From: an uncultured Alphaproteobacteria bacterium
Lineage (GTDB): Bacteria; Pseudomonadota; Alphaproteobacteria; CAAHEQ01; UBA3637
NCBI GenBank assembly: GCA_934234055.1
Contig: CAKQGY010000001.1
Location: forward strand, 62,001 to 126,000
Length of the DNA: 64,000 bases
Direction: 5' to 3'
Made by a program: the position numbers and the translations under genes. Within the stretch, counting starts at the first letter, position 1. Each line of letters starts with the position of its first letter. Under the pieces are notes generated by a model. The model saw nothing but the letters and a program-made list of their open reading frames with translations. It made no database searches and was not told where the DNA came from. Shown one piece after another: positions 16,506-25,618 of the stretch.

Positions 16506-17373
16506 ATTAAAACAAGGGTTGGCCAAAACGGCGGCGTTATTTTCGTTCGGACACGCGGATGAAGCGGGGCTGGAAGAACTGGAAGAGGCTTTGATCCGAG
16601 CCGATGCGGGGTGGGCCTGTGCGCGTGAAATTACAGATGCCGTTCGGGCCGAAAAACCGGCGGACGGCGCAGCGCTGTATGCGACGGTAAAGGCGCTTTT
16701 GGTGGCTAAAATCAAGCCCTATGCGCGGGAATTGAAGGTGAATCACACACGCCGGCCGGCCGTGATCCTGATGATCGGCGTGAACGGAGCCGGTAAGACC
16801 ACAACAATCGGAAAATTGGCGCAATCCATGCAGGCGCAGGGCTTGAAAGTTGCGATGGTGGCGGGGGATACTTTCCGGGCCGGGGCGACCGAACAACTGG
16901 CGCGGTGGGGTGAACGGCTGAACTGTCGGGTCTATCGCGCGGGAACGGGAGCCGATGCGGCGGGGCTGGTCTTTGACGCGATGAAACAAAGCCGGGAAGC
17001 GGGCGATGATGTGCTGTTTGTGGACACGGCCGGACGGCTGCAAAATCGGACGGACCTGATGGACGAGCTGAAAAAAATCAAGCGTGTGATTCAAAAACAA
17101 GACCCGAGTGCGCCGCATGAGGTTATCTTGGTCTTGGACGCGACGGGCGGGCAAAATGCCCTGCAACAGGTCAAGGTTTTTCAAGAAGCTGTGGGCTTGA
17201 CGGGCTTGATTATGACGAAATTGGACGGGACGGCCAAGGGGGGGATTTTAATCCCGCTGGGGGAACAATACCACTTGCCGATTTATGCGCTGGGGGTGGG
17301 GGAACAGGCCGATGATCTGCGCCCCTTTACCGCCGAAGAATATGTAGAGTCGTTGCTGGGAGAACGGGTATGA
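16489..17373 (+). CDS. ftsY: signal recognition particle receptor FtsY
   Basis: A 294-residue SRP GTPase that docks SRP-ribosome complexes at the membrane. The NG domain is complete: N helices (residues 1-85), P-loop GVNGAGKTTT (about residue 98), DTAGR, TKLDGTAKGG and the closing GVGE. The acidic A domain of E. coli FtsY is absent, as in most Alphaproteobacteria, and the N-terminus MNWFSKLKQGL looks like an amphipathic membrane-targeting helix. The start lies inside mtaB. The stop overlaps the next start (ATGA). Confidence 0.95.
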   Translation: MNWFSKLKQGLAKTAALFSFGHADEAGLEELEEALIRADAGWACAREITDAVRAEKPADGAALYATVKALLVAKIKPYARELKVNHTRRPAVILMIGVNGAGKTTTIGKLAQSMQAQGLKVAMVAGDTFRAGATEQLARWGERLNCRVYRAGTGADAAGLVFDAMKQSREAGDDVLFVDTAGRLQNRTDLMDELKKIKRVIQKQDPSAPHEVILVLDATGGQNALQQVKVFQEAVGLTGLIMTKLDGTAKGGILIPLGEQYHLPIYALGVGEQADDLRPFTAEEYVESLLGERV

Positions 17374-20129
17374 AAGAAATTATCAAAAATATCATCGCCA
17401 AAATGAGCCGTATGTCAGTGTTTGACTGGAAAGTCCTGATCCTGTTGATGCTCGGAATGGTTATGAAATCTATGGCCGTGGGGCTGTGGGATATCGGTGC
17501 GGCATCGGCATTGTTGCATAACGGGCGGTTGTTTACACTGGGCGTGGATATGATGGGCGTGGCCGTGCTGATGTCGGCGGTTGGGTGCTTTATCTGGCGG
17601 CTGGACCGAAGTAAAGGGCGCGGGGCCTTGAAATGGATAACGCTGTGTTGTGCGCTGGCAATGGGTAGCGTGTTTGCATGGGAAACAACAGACGAAAAAG
17701 TCTGGATTGATATGATCTTTATCCTGAAATACGGGTTTTGGTTTGTCCTGACGATCGCGTTTTGGGGAATTAGTCGGCGATTCATTCGTGAACGGTTGAA
17801 GTCGCTGCGGTTCCTGACGCTGTTTTGTTGGGAATTGGCGGGGATGAGCCTGGCGGGATTGATGACAATCGGGGCAAATCTGGACGCAATAGAGTGCTTG
17901 GTCGCGGCGGTGGCGTGTATGTTGCTGCTGTTAGTGGTGAGTGTGATTTTGGCCCTGTTGCTGCCGTTGCCGATTGAAATGTTTGTGCGCCGTGAACCCG
18001 GAATCCAAGATGTGTTTGAAAAGCCCTTGGTGTGGGGGATTTTGTCGCTGGCATGCTGGGGGACTTTGGCCAAAGCACTGGGCGAAGTGATTTTGTATTT
18101 CAAACTGGCCGAGACGGGGATTTCGCCCGAGACAGTGCTGGGCCTGGTGTGGATTCTGTTCGGCGGGTTGGGCCTGATGATGATTGCGGTGCTGTATCGG
18201 ACACGGTATATCTATACAACCTTGGCCGGTATGTTGGTGTTTGGGCTAAGCATCATTATGACCGGTGTGTTGGATCTGGGACGGCATAGCGGGCCCATCG
18301 CCAGCAGCTATTTAATCATTTTAATCGGGACGCATTTTTATCTGAACGGATACTTGCGAATCTTGCCGCGAATCTTGTCGGGCGGGGTTGGGCCGAGACT
18401 GAAAAAGAAAATTATGACTTTGGCGACGCCGTTGGGGTTCGTGATGTGCGGAATTGTGTGCTTGAACTTGAAGCCGGTGTGGTTTCCGTATGTGCTGATC
18501 CTGACGGGGATGGTGATTATCGGTATGACCCTGCGCACCGCGATGGTCTATGCCCAGATCTTGATGCGTATGTTTGAAATGCGCGTGTGGCGCGGCGGGC
18601 CACTGATGATTTCGTATAACAGATTGTTGGGGTATTTGAAACGATTGCTGACGAATGAAAACGCCGATGACGCCATCTATGCCTTGCAGACTTTGGAGGC
18701 CGCCAATCACCCCGCGTTTGAACCGAGCCTGGTGCAGGCGGTATCGCATAAAAAGCCGGCAGTGCGGTTGTTTGCGGTGCGGAAAATGAGAGGCCTGAAA
18801 CGGTTTGGGGCGTATCATGCTCTGTTTAAGCGGGCATTTGATCGCGAAAAAGAGAATGCGGTGCGGTATGCCTTGTTGACGAACCTGATCCTGACGGACG
18901 GGCGGCCGAATAAATATGCGCAATATCTGTATCACCGGAACTTGGCGGCGGGGGCTGTGACGGGCTTTTTAAAGCTTGGAGGTGATTTGGCGTTGCAGGC
19001 AATGGCGCCGCTTCAAAAATTGGCCTACTCAAAAAATGTGAAAGAAGTGCTGGCGGCGTTGGACCTGATGGCAGAATACCCGAATCGTGCCTTTGTGCGG
19101 TGGGTGGGAAAATTGTTGAAACACCCGAATATCACCGTGGTGCAGCAGGCTTTGTTAACCGCGGGACGATTGAAAGCATCGGAATTGTTGCCGGTGGTGT
19201 TTCGAGCCTTGGACGACCCGGAACTGGCGGAATATGCCTTGACGGCGTTGGCAAGCTATGGGCAGACGGCTTTGCCGCCGATTGAACGGATGCTGATGAA
19301 AGAGCAAACACCGGCGGGACGGCGCAAGACCCTGATCCTGTTTTTGGGCAGTCGCGCCAGCAGTGAGGGCAAATTGATTTTAATCCGTGCGCTGGGGATT
19401 GAGAATCAAAAGCTGAAAAAAACGATCGTGCAAAATATCCTGGATTCGGGAATTATCTGGTTGTGCGCCGATGTGAAAAATACGCTTAAAAAAGGATTAA
19501 AGGACGATATTGATCGGGTGTCGTGGTTGCTGCATTTGCGGGAAAAGTTGGGCAGTGCGCCAACCCACGAGTCGGAAGAAGCGTTCGGCTTTTTCCTGCG
19601 GGCATTGGAAGAAGATATTACCGATACGCGTGAGTTGATTTTGTATCAGATGCTGTTGCTGAACAACAGTCCGATGTTCGCGCATGCGGTCAGGTTGTTG
19701 CTGGGAGAATCGTATGACCTGTTCTTGCCGGCGTTGGGGGTGGTGCAGGATATGATTCCGCATCGGTTGTATCAAAAATTAAAGCCGGTGTTGGTGCTGC
19801 CGTTATCGCAAAAAAAGAAAGAGCCGTTGTTGGGTGTGACGGTGGAAGAAGCCGTCAAAACGCTGGGTGATGTGATTGTCAATCCGCCGTATGCCTTGAA
19901 CCACTGGATTCGCGCGACGGCGCTGTATGCGTTGCGTCGGTTGGGGGACGGGGGCGGCGTTTCGATTGCGGAGAAGGCTTTGGCCGATGAAAACCCCGTT
20001 GTTCTGGAAGCGGCTGTGTGGGCTTTGGTGCGGTTAGAAGACGATCGGGAAAAACTGCACCGGCAATTGCTGGCTCTGCCGACCAGTCAGCTGGCACGGA
20101 TATCGCTTGATGAAATTTTGGAAAGTTAA
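17370..20129 (+). CDS. nucleotide-transporter-like membrane protein with HEAT repeats
   Basis: A 919-residue protein in two parts. Residues 15-400 contain about eleven hydrophobic segments, arranged like the ATP/ADP-translocase (NTT/Npt) family within the major facilitator superfamily. Residues 430-919 are soluble and built from helical HEAT-like repeats (for example ALYALRRLGDGGGVSIAEKA, then ALADENPVVLEAAVWALVRL). Fusions of Npt-like transporters with HEAT repeats and a cyclic-nucleotide-binding domain are known from other bacteria; here the last module is a separate gene 14 bp downstream. Substrate unknown; the family call is from layout, not from a search. Translationally coupled to ftsY. 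Confidence 0.65.
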   Translation: MKEIIKNIIAKMSRMSVFDWKVLILLMLGMVMKSMAVGLWDIGAASALLHNGRLFTLGVDMMGVAVLMSAVGCFIWRLDRSKGRGALKWITLCCALAMGSVFAWETTDEKVWIDMIFILKYGFWFVLTIAFWGISRRFIRERLKSLRFLTLFCWELAGMSLAGLMTIGANLDAIECLVAAVACMLLLLVVSVILALLLPLPIEMFVRREPGIQDVFEKPLVWGILSLACWGTLAKALGEVILYFKLAETGISPETVLGLVWILFGGLGLMMIAVLYRTRYIYTTLAGMLVFGLSIIMTGVLDLGRHSGPIASSYLIILIGTHFYLNGYLRILPRILSGGVGPRLKKKIMTLATPLGFVMCGIVCLNLKPVWFPYVLILTGMVIIGMTLRTAMVYAQILMRMFEMRVWRGGPLMISYNRLLGYLKRLLTNENADDAIYALQTLEAANHPAFEPSLVQAVSHKKPAVRLFAVRKMRGLKRFGAYHALFKRAFDREKENAVRYALLTNLILTDGRPNKYAQYLYHRNLAAGAVTGFLKLGGDLALQAMAPLQKLAYSKNVKEVLAALDLMAEYPNRAFVRWVGKLLKHPNITVVQQALLTAGRLKASELLPVVFRALDDPELAEYALTALASYGQTALPPIERMLMKEQTPAGRRKTLILFLGSRASSEGKLILIRALGIENQKLKKTIVQNILDSGIIWLCADVKNTLKKGLKDDIDRVSWLLHLREKLGSAPTHESEEAFGFFLRALEEDITDTRELILYQMLLLNNSPMFAHAVRLLLGESYDLFLPALGVVQDMIPHRLYQKLKPVLVLPLSQKKKEPLLGVTVEEAVKTLGDVIVNPPYALNHWIRATALYALRRLGDGGGVSIAEKALADENPVVLEAAVWALVRLEDDREKLHRQLLALPTSQLARISLDEILES

Positions 20130-20143
20130 AGGAGAAAATAACA

Positions 20144-20566
20144 ATGATTACTTTTGAAAAAGTGTTGGTCCTGAAAAATATTCCGTTCTTTGCCGAGGCG
20201 TCGGAGTTGGCTTTGTCGGACCTGATATCCGTGTGTGAGGAGCATACCGTTAAAGCCGGCGATGTAATCGTGGAGCGCGGAACGGAAAATAAATACCTGT
20301 TCCTGATTCTGTCGGGGGCAGTGCATGTGACGGATAAAGAAGAAAACCTGATCGCGGAATATAACTCGCGGCAGGTGTTCGGTGATACGACGGTCATGAG
20401 CCCGGCGGTGTTGCCCTATCGGGTGGTGGCGCAAACGCAGACGACTTTTCTGCGCGTCAGCGGTGATCAACTGTATCGGATGATGGCGCTGCATCCGACA
20501 CTGGCAAAAGGCTTTATCGGAGAGCTGTCGCGTCGCTTGCGCCAAGAACAAGCAAAAAAGATGTAA
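20144..20566 (+). CDS. cyclic-nucleotide-binding domain protein
   Basis: A 140-residue single-domain protein of the CAP/PKA regulatory fold. IPFFAEASELALSDLI starts the beta barrel, DVIVERGTENKYLFLILSGAV and FGDTTVMSPAVLPYRVVAQ correspond to the phosphate-binding cassette region, and a C-terminal helix follows. No helix-turn-helix is present, so it is not a CRP-type regulator. The cassette lacks the canonical FGExALL-x-PRAATV form (FGDTTVMSPAVLPYRVVA here), so nucleotide binding is uncertain. It probably works with the preceding HEAT-repeat transporter, to which this domain is fused in other genomes. Confidence 0.8.
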   Translation: MITFEKVLVLKNIPFFAEASELALSDLISVCEEHTVKAGDVIVERGTENKYLFLILSGAVHVTDKEENLIAEYNSRQVFGDTTVMSPAVLPYRVVAQTQTTFLRVSGDQLYRMMALHPTLAKGFIGELSRRLRQEQAKKM

Positions 20567-20573
20567 AAAAGGT

Positions 20574-20602
20574 TTGCTTTTTCCGAAAAACCCGTTTATA
20601 TT
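20574..20602 (+). promoter_or_regulatory. parvulin gene promoter
   Basis: -35 TTGCTT (20574-20579), 17 bp, -10 TATATT (20597-20602). Confidence 0.7.
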
Positions 20603-20632
20603 AGAATTGAATTCAAAAAGGAGAAACTGAAA

Positions 20633-21610
20633 ATGGTTCAGAAAAAATCTAAGAAATCGCTTGTTAAAGAAGCTGCCGTGCGGGCTGTGTCCGTTCGGAA
20701 CGAGGGGCCGGCACCGGCTAAACCGAATGATAAAGAACCGCGCAAGGTTTATTATCAGGTGGTGTCATTCATCTTGTTCCTGGTGGCGTTGGGAATCTGG
20801 TTTGCCGTGGGATATGCGTTTATGACCCTGGCGGTGCAAGAAAACTTCTGCTCGATTCGTTATCAGGCGGAAACGCCTTTGTCGGGCGATGTGGTGGCCG
20901 TGGTGGACGGTGAGCCGATCTATATGTCCGAAATCAAAGAATACGCCGAGGGAATCCCGCAATTGGCGGAACTGCCGTTTGAAGCGATATATCCGCAATT
21001 GCTGGACACCGTTGTCAATGCCCGTGTGTTAAAGGCTGCGGCGGTGAAAGCCGGTACAACCAAACTGCCGCGGGTGCAACGGGCGGTGGCTTTGGCCTAT
21101 GATCAAATCGTGGCGCAGGCCTATATGGACGGCAGGTTGAAAGAACTGGCTTCGGACGACCGGCTGCATGAACTGTATAACGCGGAATTGGCGGCGTTTA
21201 AGCCCGAAAAAGAAATCCGCGCCAAGCACATCCTGGTCAAGACGGAACAAGAAGCCAAAGACTTGATTATCCAACTGAAAGCCGGGGGCGATTTTGCGAC
21301 CTTGGCGGAAAAACATTCGCTGGATAAATCCAGCCGGGACGGCGATCTGGGCTATTTCACCAAAGATATGATGATTCCGGAATTCGGTAATGTCGTCTTT
21401 AAAATGAAAAAAGGCCAACTGTCAGAACCGATCCAAACGCCGTTCGGGTGGCATGTGGTGATGGTGTCTGATGTGCGGCAATCCAAAGCACCGGCCTTTG
21501 ATGAAGTCAAGAATGACTTGCGTCAGATGCTGATGGAACAGGATATATCGCGCGTGATGGATGCGGAACGCCAAAATATGAAGGTTAAAATTAAAAAGCC
21601 GAAAATTTAA
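20633..21610 (+). CDS. membrane-anchored parvulin-type peptidyl-prolyl isomerase
   Basis: A 325-residue periplasmic folding factor. A basic cytoplasmic tail of about 45 residues precedes one membrane helix (about residues 47-66). A SurA-N-like chaperone segment follows (about residues 85-185), then a PpiC rotamase domain starting at IRAKHILVKTEQEAKDLI and ending with QTPFGWHVVMV (about residues 198-300). Proteins of this layout (PrsA/PpiC/PpiD-like) help outer-membrane and secreted proteins fold. It has its own promoter and stands alone. Confidence 0.9.
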   Translation: MVQKKSKKSLVKEAAVRAVSVRNEGPAPAKPNDKEPRKVYYQVVSFILFLVALGIWFAVGYAFMTLAVQENFCSIRYQAETPLSGDVVAVVDGEPIYMSEIKEYAEGIPQLAELPFEAIYPQLLDTVVNARVLKAAAVKAGTTKLPRVQRAVALAYDQIVAQAYMDGRLKELASDDRLHELYNAELAAFKPEKEIRAKHILVKTEQEAKDLIIQLKAGGDFATLAEKHSLDKSSRDGDLGYFTKDMMIPEFGNVVFKMKKGQLSEPIQTPFGWHVVMVSDVRQSKAPAFDEVKNDLRQMLMEQDISRVMDAERQNMKVKIKKPKI

Positions 21611-21675
21611 GCGTTGAAAAATAAAAACGGGGCGGGGGCGCAGGTCCTCGCCTTGTTGCATCGGAAAAGTTTTTC

Positions 21676-21704
21676 TTGACACGGCAGAAAAAAAAGTGTA
21701 TAAT
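21676..21704 (+). promoter_or_regulatory. rpmI-rplT promoter
   Basis: -35 TTGACA (21676-21681), 17 bp, -10 TATAAT (21699-21704): a consensus sigma-70 promoter. The 80-nt leader (21711-21787) is available for L20-type autoregulation, but I cannot identify a defined binding structure. infC, the usual first gene, is absent. Confidence 0.85.
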
Positions 21705-21787
21705 GCACCCGTTTGGGCAAAAAGGCTGAAAAAAAATTGGCTGCCTTCCGCCCGTTTGATTTAACAACTTTTGAAAAGGAAAAGAAA

Positions 21788-21979
21788 ATGCCAAAAGTAA
21801 AAACAAAGAGCGCTGTGAAAAAGCGTTTCAAATTGACTGCAACAGGTAAAGTAAAAGGCGGTTATATCGCCAAACGGCACCTTTTGATGAATAAACCGAA
21901 AAAGATGAAGCGGAACTCTCGCGGTAGCCATGTGCTGGGCGCGACGGTGGCTCGTATCATTAAAAAGTTTATGCACTAA
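21788..21979 (+). CDS. rpmI: 50S ribosomal protein L35
   Basis: A 63-residue basic protein beginning MPKVKTKSAVKKRFKLTATG with the family's HLLMNKPKKMKR segment. ATG 21788 behind AAAAGGAAAAG is the family start; the frame's upstream extension runs into the promoter leader. It lies 12 bp before rplT as in most bacteria, but without infC in front. Confidence 0.97.
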   Translation: MPKVKTKSAVKKRFKLTATGKVKGGYIAKRHLLMNKPKKMKRNSRGSHVLGATVARIIKKFMH

Positions 21980-21991
21980 GGAGGTTTCAAA

Positions 21992-22345
21992 ATGGCAAGA
22001 GTTAAACGCGGCACGATCGTTCGTGCAAAACACAACAAGATCTTGAAATTGGCCAAAGGCTATCGCGGCCGGAATTCAAAGGTCTTTACCGTTGCGAAAG
22101 AAAAAGTTGAAAAAGGTCTGAAATACGCCTATCGCGATCGTCGTAAGAAAAAAACCGAAATCCGTCAGCTGTGGATTGTCCGCATCAATGCGGCTGTGCG
22201 CGCAAACGGTATGGTCTATTCCAAATTTATGAACGGTCTGGCGAAAGCCGGTATTGCCCTGGATCGTAAGGTCTTGGCAGATATCGCATTGAATGACGCA
22301 AAAGCCTTTGCGGATTTGGTTGCCAAAGCAAAAGCTGCTTTGTAA
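21992..22345 (+). CDS. rplT: 50S ribosomal protein L20
   Basis: A 117-residue protein of normal length, MARVKRGTIVRAKHNKILKLAKGYRGR at the start (given here in two parts by the family pattern ARVKRG and AKGYRGRNSK). L20 binds 23S rRNA early in 50S assembly and in many bacteria represses its own operon. AAGGAGG precedes the start by 7 bp. A strong terminator follows the stop. Confidence 0.97.
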   Translation: MARVKRGTIVRAKHNKILKLAKGYRGRNSKVFTVAKEKVEKGLKYAYRDRRKKKTEIRQLWIVRINAAVRANGMVYSKFMNGLAKAGIALDRKVLADIALNDAKAFADLVAKAKAAL

Positions 22346-22364
22346 TTGAAACCGAAAGTGAAAG

Positions 22365-22394
22365 ATACCCCGGTCTTGGTCGGGGTATTTTTTT
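22365..22394 (+). terminator. intrinsic terminator after rplT
   Basis: Arms ATACCCCG and CGGGGTAT around an 8-base loop, followed by T7. Confidence 0.9.
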
Positions 22395-22405
22395 GCAAAA
22401 AAACC

Positions 22406-22434
22406 TTGCGCGCGCGAGAAAAGTTTGCTAGTAT
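22406..22434 (+). promoter_or_regulatory. promoter of the SIMPL-domain gene
   Basis: -35 TTGCGC (22406-22411), 17 bp ending TTTGC, -10 TAGTAT (22429-22434). Confidence 0.65.
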
Positions 22435-22460
22435 ATTCTATATAACAAAAGGAGAAAAAT

Positions 22461-23177
22461 ATGTCAAAAGCAAATGTAATCGCGGGGGGCTTGGTGGCCG
22501 TGGGGTTGGCCTTGGGCGGATTCTTTCCGGGATATTACTATTATAAAACGACGATGGATCTGCGCACGGTCAAGGTTAAAGGCTTGGCCGAACGCGATGT
22601 CAAAGCGGACTTGGCCGTGTGGAATATCCGCTTTCAGGCCGCCGATAATGACTTGACCGTGGCCAAAAACAGCATTGAACGGCAGCAAAAAACCATTACG
22701 CAATTCTTGGAACGACACCAGATCCCGCTTGACGCAATTATCGTGCAGGGCTTGAATATGCAGGACGCCTATGCCGACTCGTATCGGGATAAGGCGACCA
22801 TTGCGTCGCGCTATACCATGACGCAGACCTTGACGGTTCGGACGGGGAATGTGGATTTGGTGAATGCCTTGATGCCGGATATCGGGAACCTGGTGTCGCA
22901 AGGGGTGAGCTTTACCTCGTATGGCAACGGGGTGTCGTATGTCTTTACGGGTCTGAACGCGATTAAGCCGGCGATGCTGAAACAAGCGACGAAAAATGCG
23001 CGGCAGGCGGCCGATGAATTCGCGGCGAACTCGCAATCCAAGGTCGGGAAAATTAAATCCGCAAATCAGGGCGTGTTCTCTATTTTGGGGCGCGAAGATG
23101 TCCCGGATCAGTCGGAAAGCACTCAAATCAACAAGCGTGTGCGAGTGGTTTCGACTGTGGAATATTATTTGGACTAA
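22461..23177 (+). CDS. SIMPL-domain (DUF541) envelope protein
   Basis: A 238-residue protein with an N-terminal signal anchor (residues 5-30, GGLVAVGLALGGFFPGYYYY). The SIMPL/DUF541 domain (VKVKGLAERDVKADLAVWNI ... RVRVVSTVEYYLD) fills the rest. Family members such as BP26 and YggE are periplasmic or surface proteins that form ring-like oligomers; their role is not settled. It has its own promoter, and a repeat-rich noncoding stretch follows. Confidence 0.88.
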   Translation: MSKANVIAGGLVAVGLALGGFFPGYYYYKTTMDLRTVKVKGLAERDVKADLAVWNIRFQAADNDLTVAKNSIERQQKTITQFLERHQIPLDAIIVQGLNMQDAYADSYRDKATIASRYTMTQTLTVRTGNVDLVNALMPDIGNLVSQGVSFTSYGNGVSYVFTGLNAIKPAMLKQATKNARQAADEFAANSQSKVGKIKSANQGVFSILGREDVPDQSESTQINKRVRVVSTVEYYLD

Positions 23178-23223
23178 AAAGGTATTCGAGATTATGGATT
23201 GTCATGGGGCGGACTGAACAGGT

Positions 23224-23301
23224 CAATTCCACCTAAGCCTTGACCGGCGTGTGCAGTGTAATGACATATTGCATTCATGTTTAGCGGATTCTTCGGTCGC
23301 T
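23224..23301. repeat. dispersed intergenic repeat, copy 2 (unit B then unit A)
   Basis: Unit B (23224-23256) then unit A (23271-23301), each with three mismatches to copy 1 at 11821-11894, in swapped order. A G8 run follows at 23326-23333. The gap 23178-23341 holds this repeat and no gene. Confidence 0.75.
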
Positions 23302-23341
23302 GCGCTCCCTTCGGACTGACGCCGAGGGGGGGGATTTTTGG

Positions 23342-23370
23342 TTGCAATTGAAAAAAAGATGTGCTAGATT
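23342..23370 (+). promoter_or_regulatory. dxs promoter
   Basis: -35 TTGCAA (23342-23347), 17 bp ending in TGC, -10 TAGATT (23365-23370). Confidence 0.7.
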
Positions 23371-23398
23371 ACTCCGTCGGAAATATAAAGGAGATTCT

Positions 23399-25159
23399 AT
23401 GAGCATTTTGGAATATATCAATTCACCAAAAGATTTGAAACCCCTGAACATCGCTCAGTTGACAGAACTGGCCGGTGAAGTGCGGACGGCAATCTTGAAT
23501 AAAGTCAGTCATACCGGCGGCCATGTGGGGCCGAACCTGGGAATCGTGGAGGCAACCGTGGCGTTGCACTATGTCTTCGATTCGCCTACGGATAAAATCG
23601 TGTTTGATGTCTCGCACCAATGCTATGCCCACAAAATCCTGACCGGACGCAAAGAGGCCTTCCTGGACGAGCGACAAATGAAAAAATACTCGGGCTATAC
23701 GAATCCGGCGGAAAGTGAACACGACTTCTTTCAGGTGGGGCATACCTCCACATCGGTGAGCTTGGCTTGCGGACTGGCGAAAGCACGTGATATTCGCGGC
23801 GAAAATGGTAATGTAATTGCCGTTATCGGTGACGGATCATTGAGCGGCGGTGAGGCCTTGGAAGGCTTGAATAATGCGGCGGTGATCAGTCGGAATATGA
23901 TTATTGTGGTTAATGATAACGAAATGTCTATCGCCGAAAACCATGGCGGGCTGTATCAGGCTTTGCGGACTTTGCGTGCGACGAACGGGACGGCGGCGAA
24001 TAACTGGTTCAAAGCAATGGGATTTGACTATCGTTATGTGGAAAACGGCAATAATGTGGCGGATCTGGTGGCAGCCTTTCAAGCAGTCAAAGATACCGAT
24101 CGACCGGTCGTGGTTCATATTCATACCCAAAAAGGAAAAGGCTATCGCTTTGCTGAGGAAAATAAAGAATTTTGGCACCATTATACGCGGGCGTTTAATC
24201 TGGATACCGGTAAGCCCGATATTGACTTTGGGGGCGGTCCGACATTTGCGTCGATGACGGCGGAATACCTGATGGAACGAGTCAAGAAAGATCCGCGAAT
24301 TGTGGTGGTTAATGCGGGCACGCCGGGCGCGGTGGGCTTTGGACCGAATGAGCGTGCGCAAATGGGCGAGAACTTTGTTGATGTGGGAATTGCCGAAGAA
24401 CACGCTGTGGCGATGACCTCGGCCTTGGCCAAAGGCGGGTGCAAGCCGGTGTATCTGTGTTTAAGCACCTTTATCCAACGCACCTATGATCAGTTGTCTC
24501 AGGACCTGGCTATTAATAATAATCCCGCGGTGATCGTGGTGTTCTATGGATCCATTACGGCGATAAACGATGTGACGCATATGGGACTGTTTGATATTCC
24601 AATGATTGCAAATATCCCGAATATCACTTACCTGACCCCCTCGGGCGTGGATGAATATCGGGCTATGTTGGATTGGGGGATTGACCAAAACAAAGGACCG
24701 GTGGTGATTCGCGTACCGATGGACTGGGCTGCTCAGCCGGTGCCCTTGTCGGCAAACTATGGAATACCGAAATATGAAATCCTGAGCGATGGGTCGGAAG
24801 TGGCGATTCTGGGCGTGGGGACTTTCCTGAGCTTGGCACGCGATGTGAAAATGTTCCTGCAAGATTATGGAATTAGAGCGACCCTGATTAACCCGCGCAT
24901 GGTCAGCGCGACGGATACGAAAACGCTGGACAGCCTGAAAGCCAATCACCGATTGGTGTTGACGCTGGAAGACGGAGCGCTGGATGGCGGTTTTGGCGAG
25001 AAAATCGCGCGCTATTACGGTATGGACGATATGCATGTGATGTGCCGCGGAGCGAGAAAAGAATTCACAGATCGTATCTGTGCTTCGGATCTGCGAAAAC
25101 GCTATCGCTTGGAACCGATGACAATTGCAAAAGATGTCGTGAAGGCCTTGAAAAAATGA
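23399..25159 (+). CDS. dxs: 1-deoxy-D-xylulose-5-phosphate synthase-like transketolase
   Basis: A 586-residue thiamine-diphosphate enzyme. The N-terminal domain has GDGSLSGGEALEGLN (about residues 142-156) with the Mg/ThDP motif ending in NDNEMSI, and the pyrimidine domain has DVGIAEEHAVAMTSALA (the catalytic glutamate). The order of domains and the HVGPNLGIVEATVALH start match DXS, which condenses pyruvate and glyceraldehyde 3-phosphate for isoprenoid, thiamine and pyridoxal synthesis. It is about 35-50 residues shorter than E. coli DXS, like the compact form in Firmicutes and other anaerobes, so a related transketolase activity is not excluded. ATG 23399 follows AAAGGAG. Confidence 0.82.
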   Translation: MSILEYINSPKDLKPLNIAQLTELAGEVRTAILNKVSHTGGHVGPNLGIVEATVALHYVFDSPTDKIVFDVSHQCYAHKILTGRKEAFLDERQMKKYSGYTNPAESEHDFFQVGHTSTSVSLACGLAKARDIRGENGNVIAVIGDGSLSGGEALEGLNNAAVISRNMIIVVNDNEMSIAENHGGLYQALRTLRATNGTAANNWFKAMGFDYRYVENGNNVADLVAAFQAVKDTDRPVVVHIHTQKGKGYRFAEENKEFWHHYTRAFNLDTGKPDIDFGGGPTFASMTAEYLMERVKKDPRIVVVNAGTPGAVGFGPNERAQMGENFVDVGIAEEHAVAMTSALAKGGCKPVYLCLSTFIQRTYDQLSQDLAINNNPAVIVVFYGSITAINDVTHMGLFDIPMIANIPNITYLTPSGVDEYRAMLDWGIDQNKGPVVIRVPMDWAAQPVPLSANYGIPKYEILSDGSEVAILGVGTFLSLARDVKMFLQDYGIRATLINPRMVSATDTKTLDSLKANHRLVLTLEDGALDGGFGEKIARYYGMDDMHVMCRGARKEFTDRICASDLRKRYRLEPMTIAKDVVKALKK

Positions 25160-25269
25160 GGATACTTTGAGTGAGACCGGGTGGTTTCGCGTGGGGTAAT
25201 TCTGTGGGGCGGGCAGGCCGGACAACCCGAAAATCACAAAACACCTGCTATGGAAAGACACTTTTTAGT

Positions 25270-25346
25270 TGGTCGGGGCGACATGATTTGAACATGCGAC
25301 ATCTTGCTCCCAAAGCAAGCACTCTACCAGGCTGAGCTACGCCCCG
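25270..25346 (-). tRNA. tRNA-Pro (anticodon TGG)
   Basis: 77 nt including an encoded CCA. The acceptor stem CGGGGCG/CGCCCCG is perfect; the anticodon stem CTTGC/GCAAG holds loop TTTGGGA, giving TGG. The T loop TTCAAAT is normal. Confidence 0.95.
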
Positions 25347-25468
25347 AATGGCTCTTTTATAGCCTATTTTTTCGCAAAAATCAAGTTGAAAATGATAAAA
25401 ATACAAATGATTTTAGAAGAAGAAATTGGCTGCCTGGGGAGAAAATTAAAAAAATAATGATTTGAGGC

Positions 25469-25497
25469 TTGCTTTTTCAGAAAAAATGGAGTATAAA
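25469..25497 (+). promoter_or_regulatory. tRNA-Pro(GGG) promoter
   Basis: -35 TTGCTT (25469-25474), 17 bp, -10 TATAAA (25492-25497), 10 bp before the tRNA 5' end. Confidence 0.7.
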
Positions 25498-25506
25498 TTT
25501 GGCGAA

Positions 25507-25583
25507 CGGAATGTAGCGCAGCCTGGTAGCGCACTTGTCTGGGGGGCAAGGGGCCGCGGGTTCAAATCCCGCCATTCCGACCA
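25507..25583 (+). tRNA. tRNA-Pro (anticodon GGG)
   Basis: 77 nt with encoded CCA. Anticodon stem CTTGT/GCAAG (one G-T pair) holds loop CTGGGGG, anticodon GGG. Its last 11 bases CATTCCGACCA are repeated at 26796-26806, beyond an AT-rich islet. Confidence 0.95.
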
Positions 25584-25591
25584 CTAAACAC

Positions 25592-25618
25592 AAGTCGTCT
25601 GAAAAGGCGGCTTTTTCT
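25592..25618 (+). terminator. terminator after tRNA-Pro(GGG)
   Basis: Arms AAGTCGTCT and AGGCGGCTT (two G-T pairs) with loop GAAA, then T5. The rest of the gap to 25776 is AT-rich with nothing recognisable. Confidence 0.7.
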
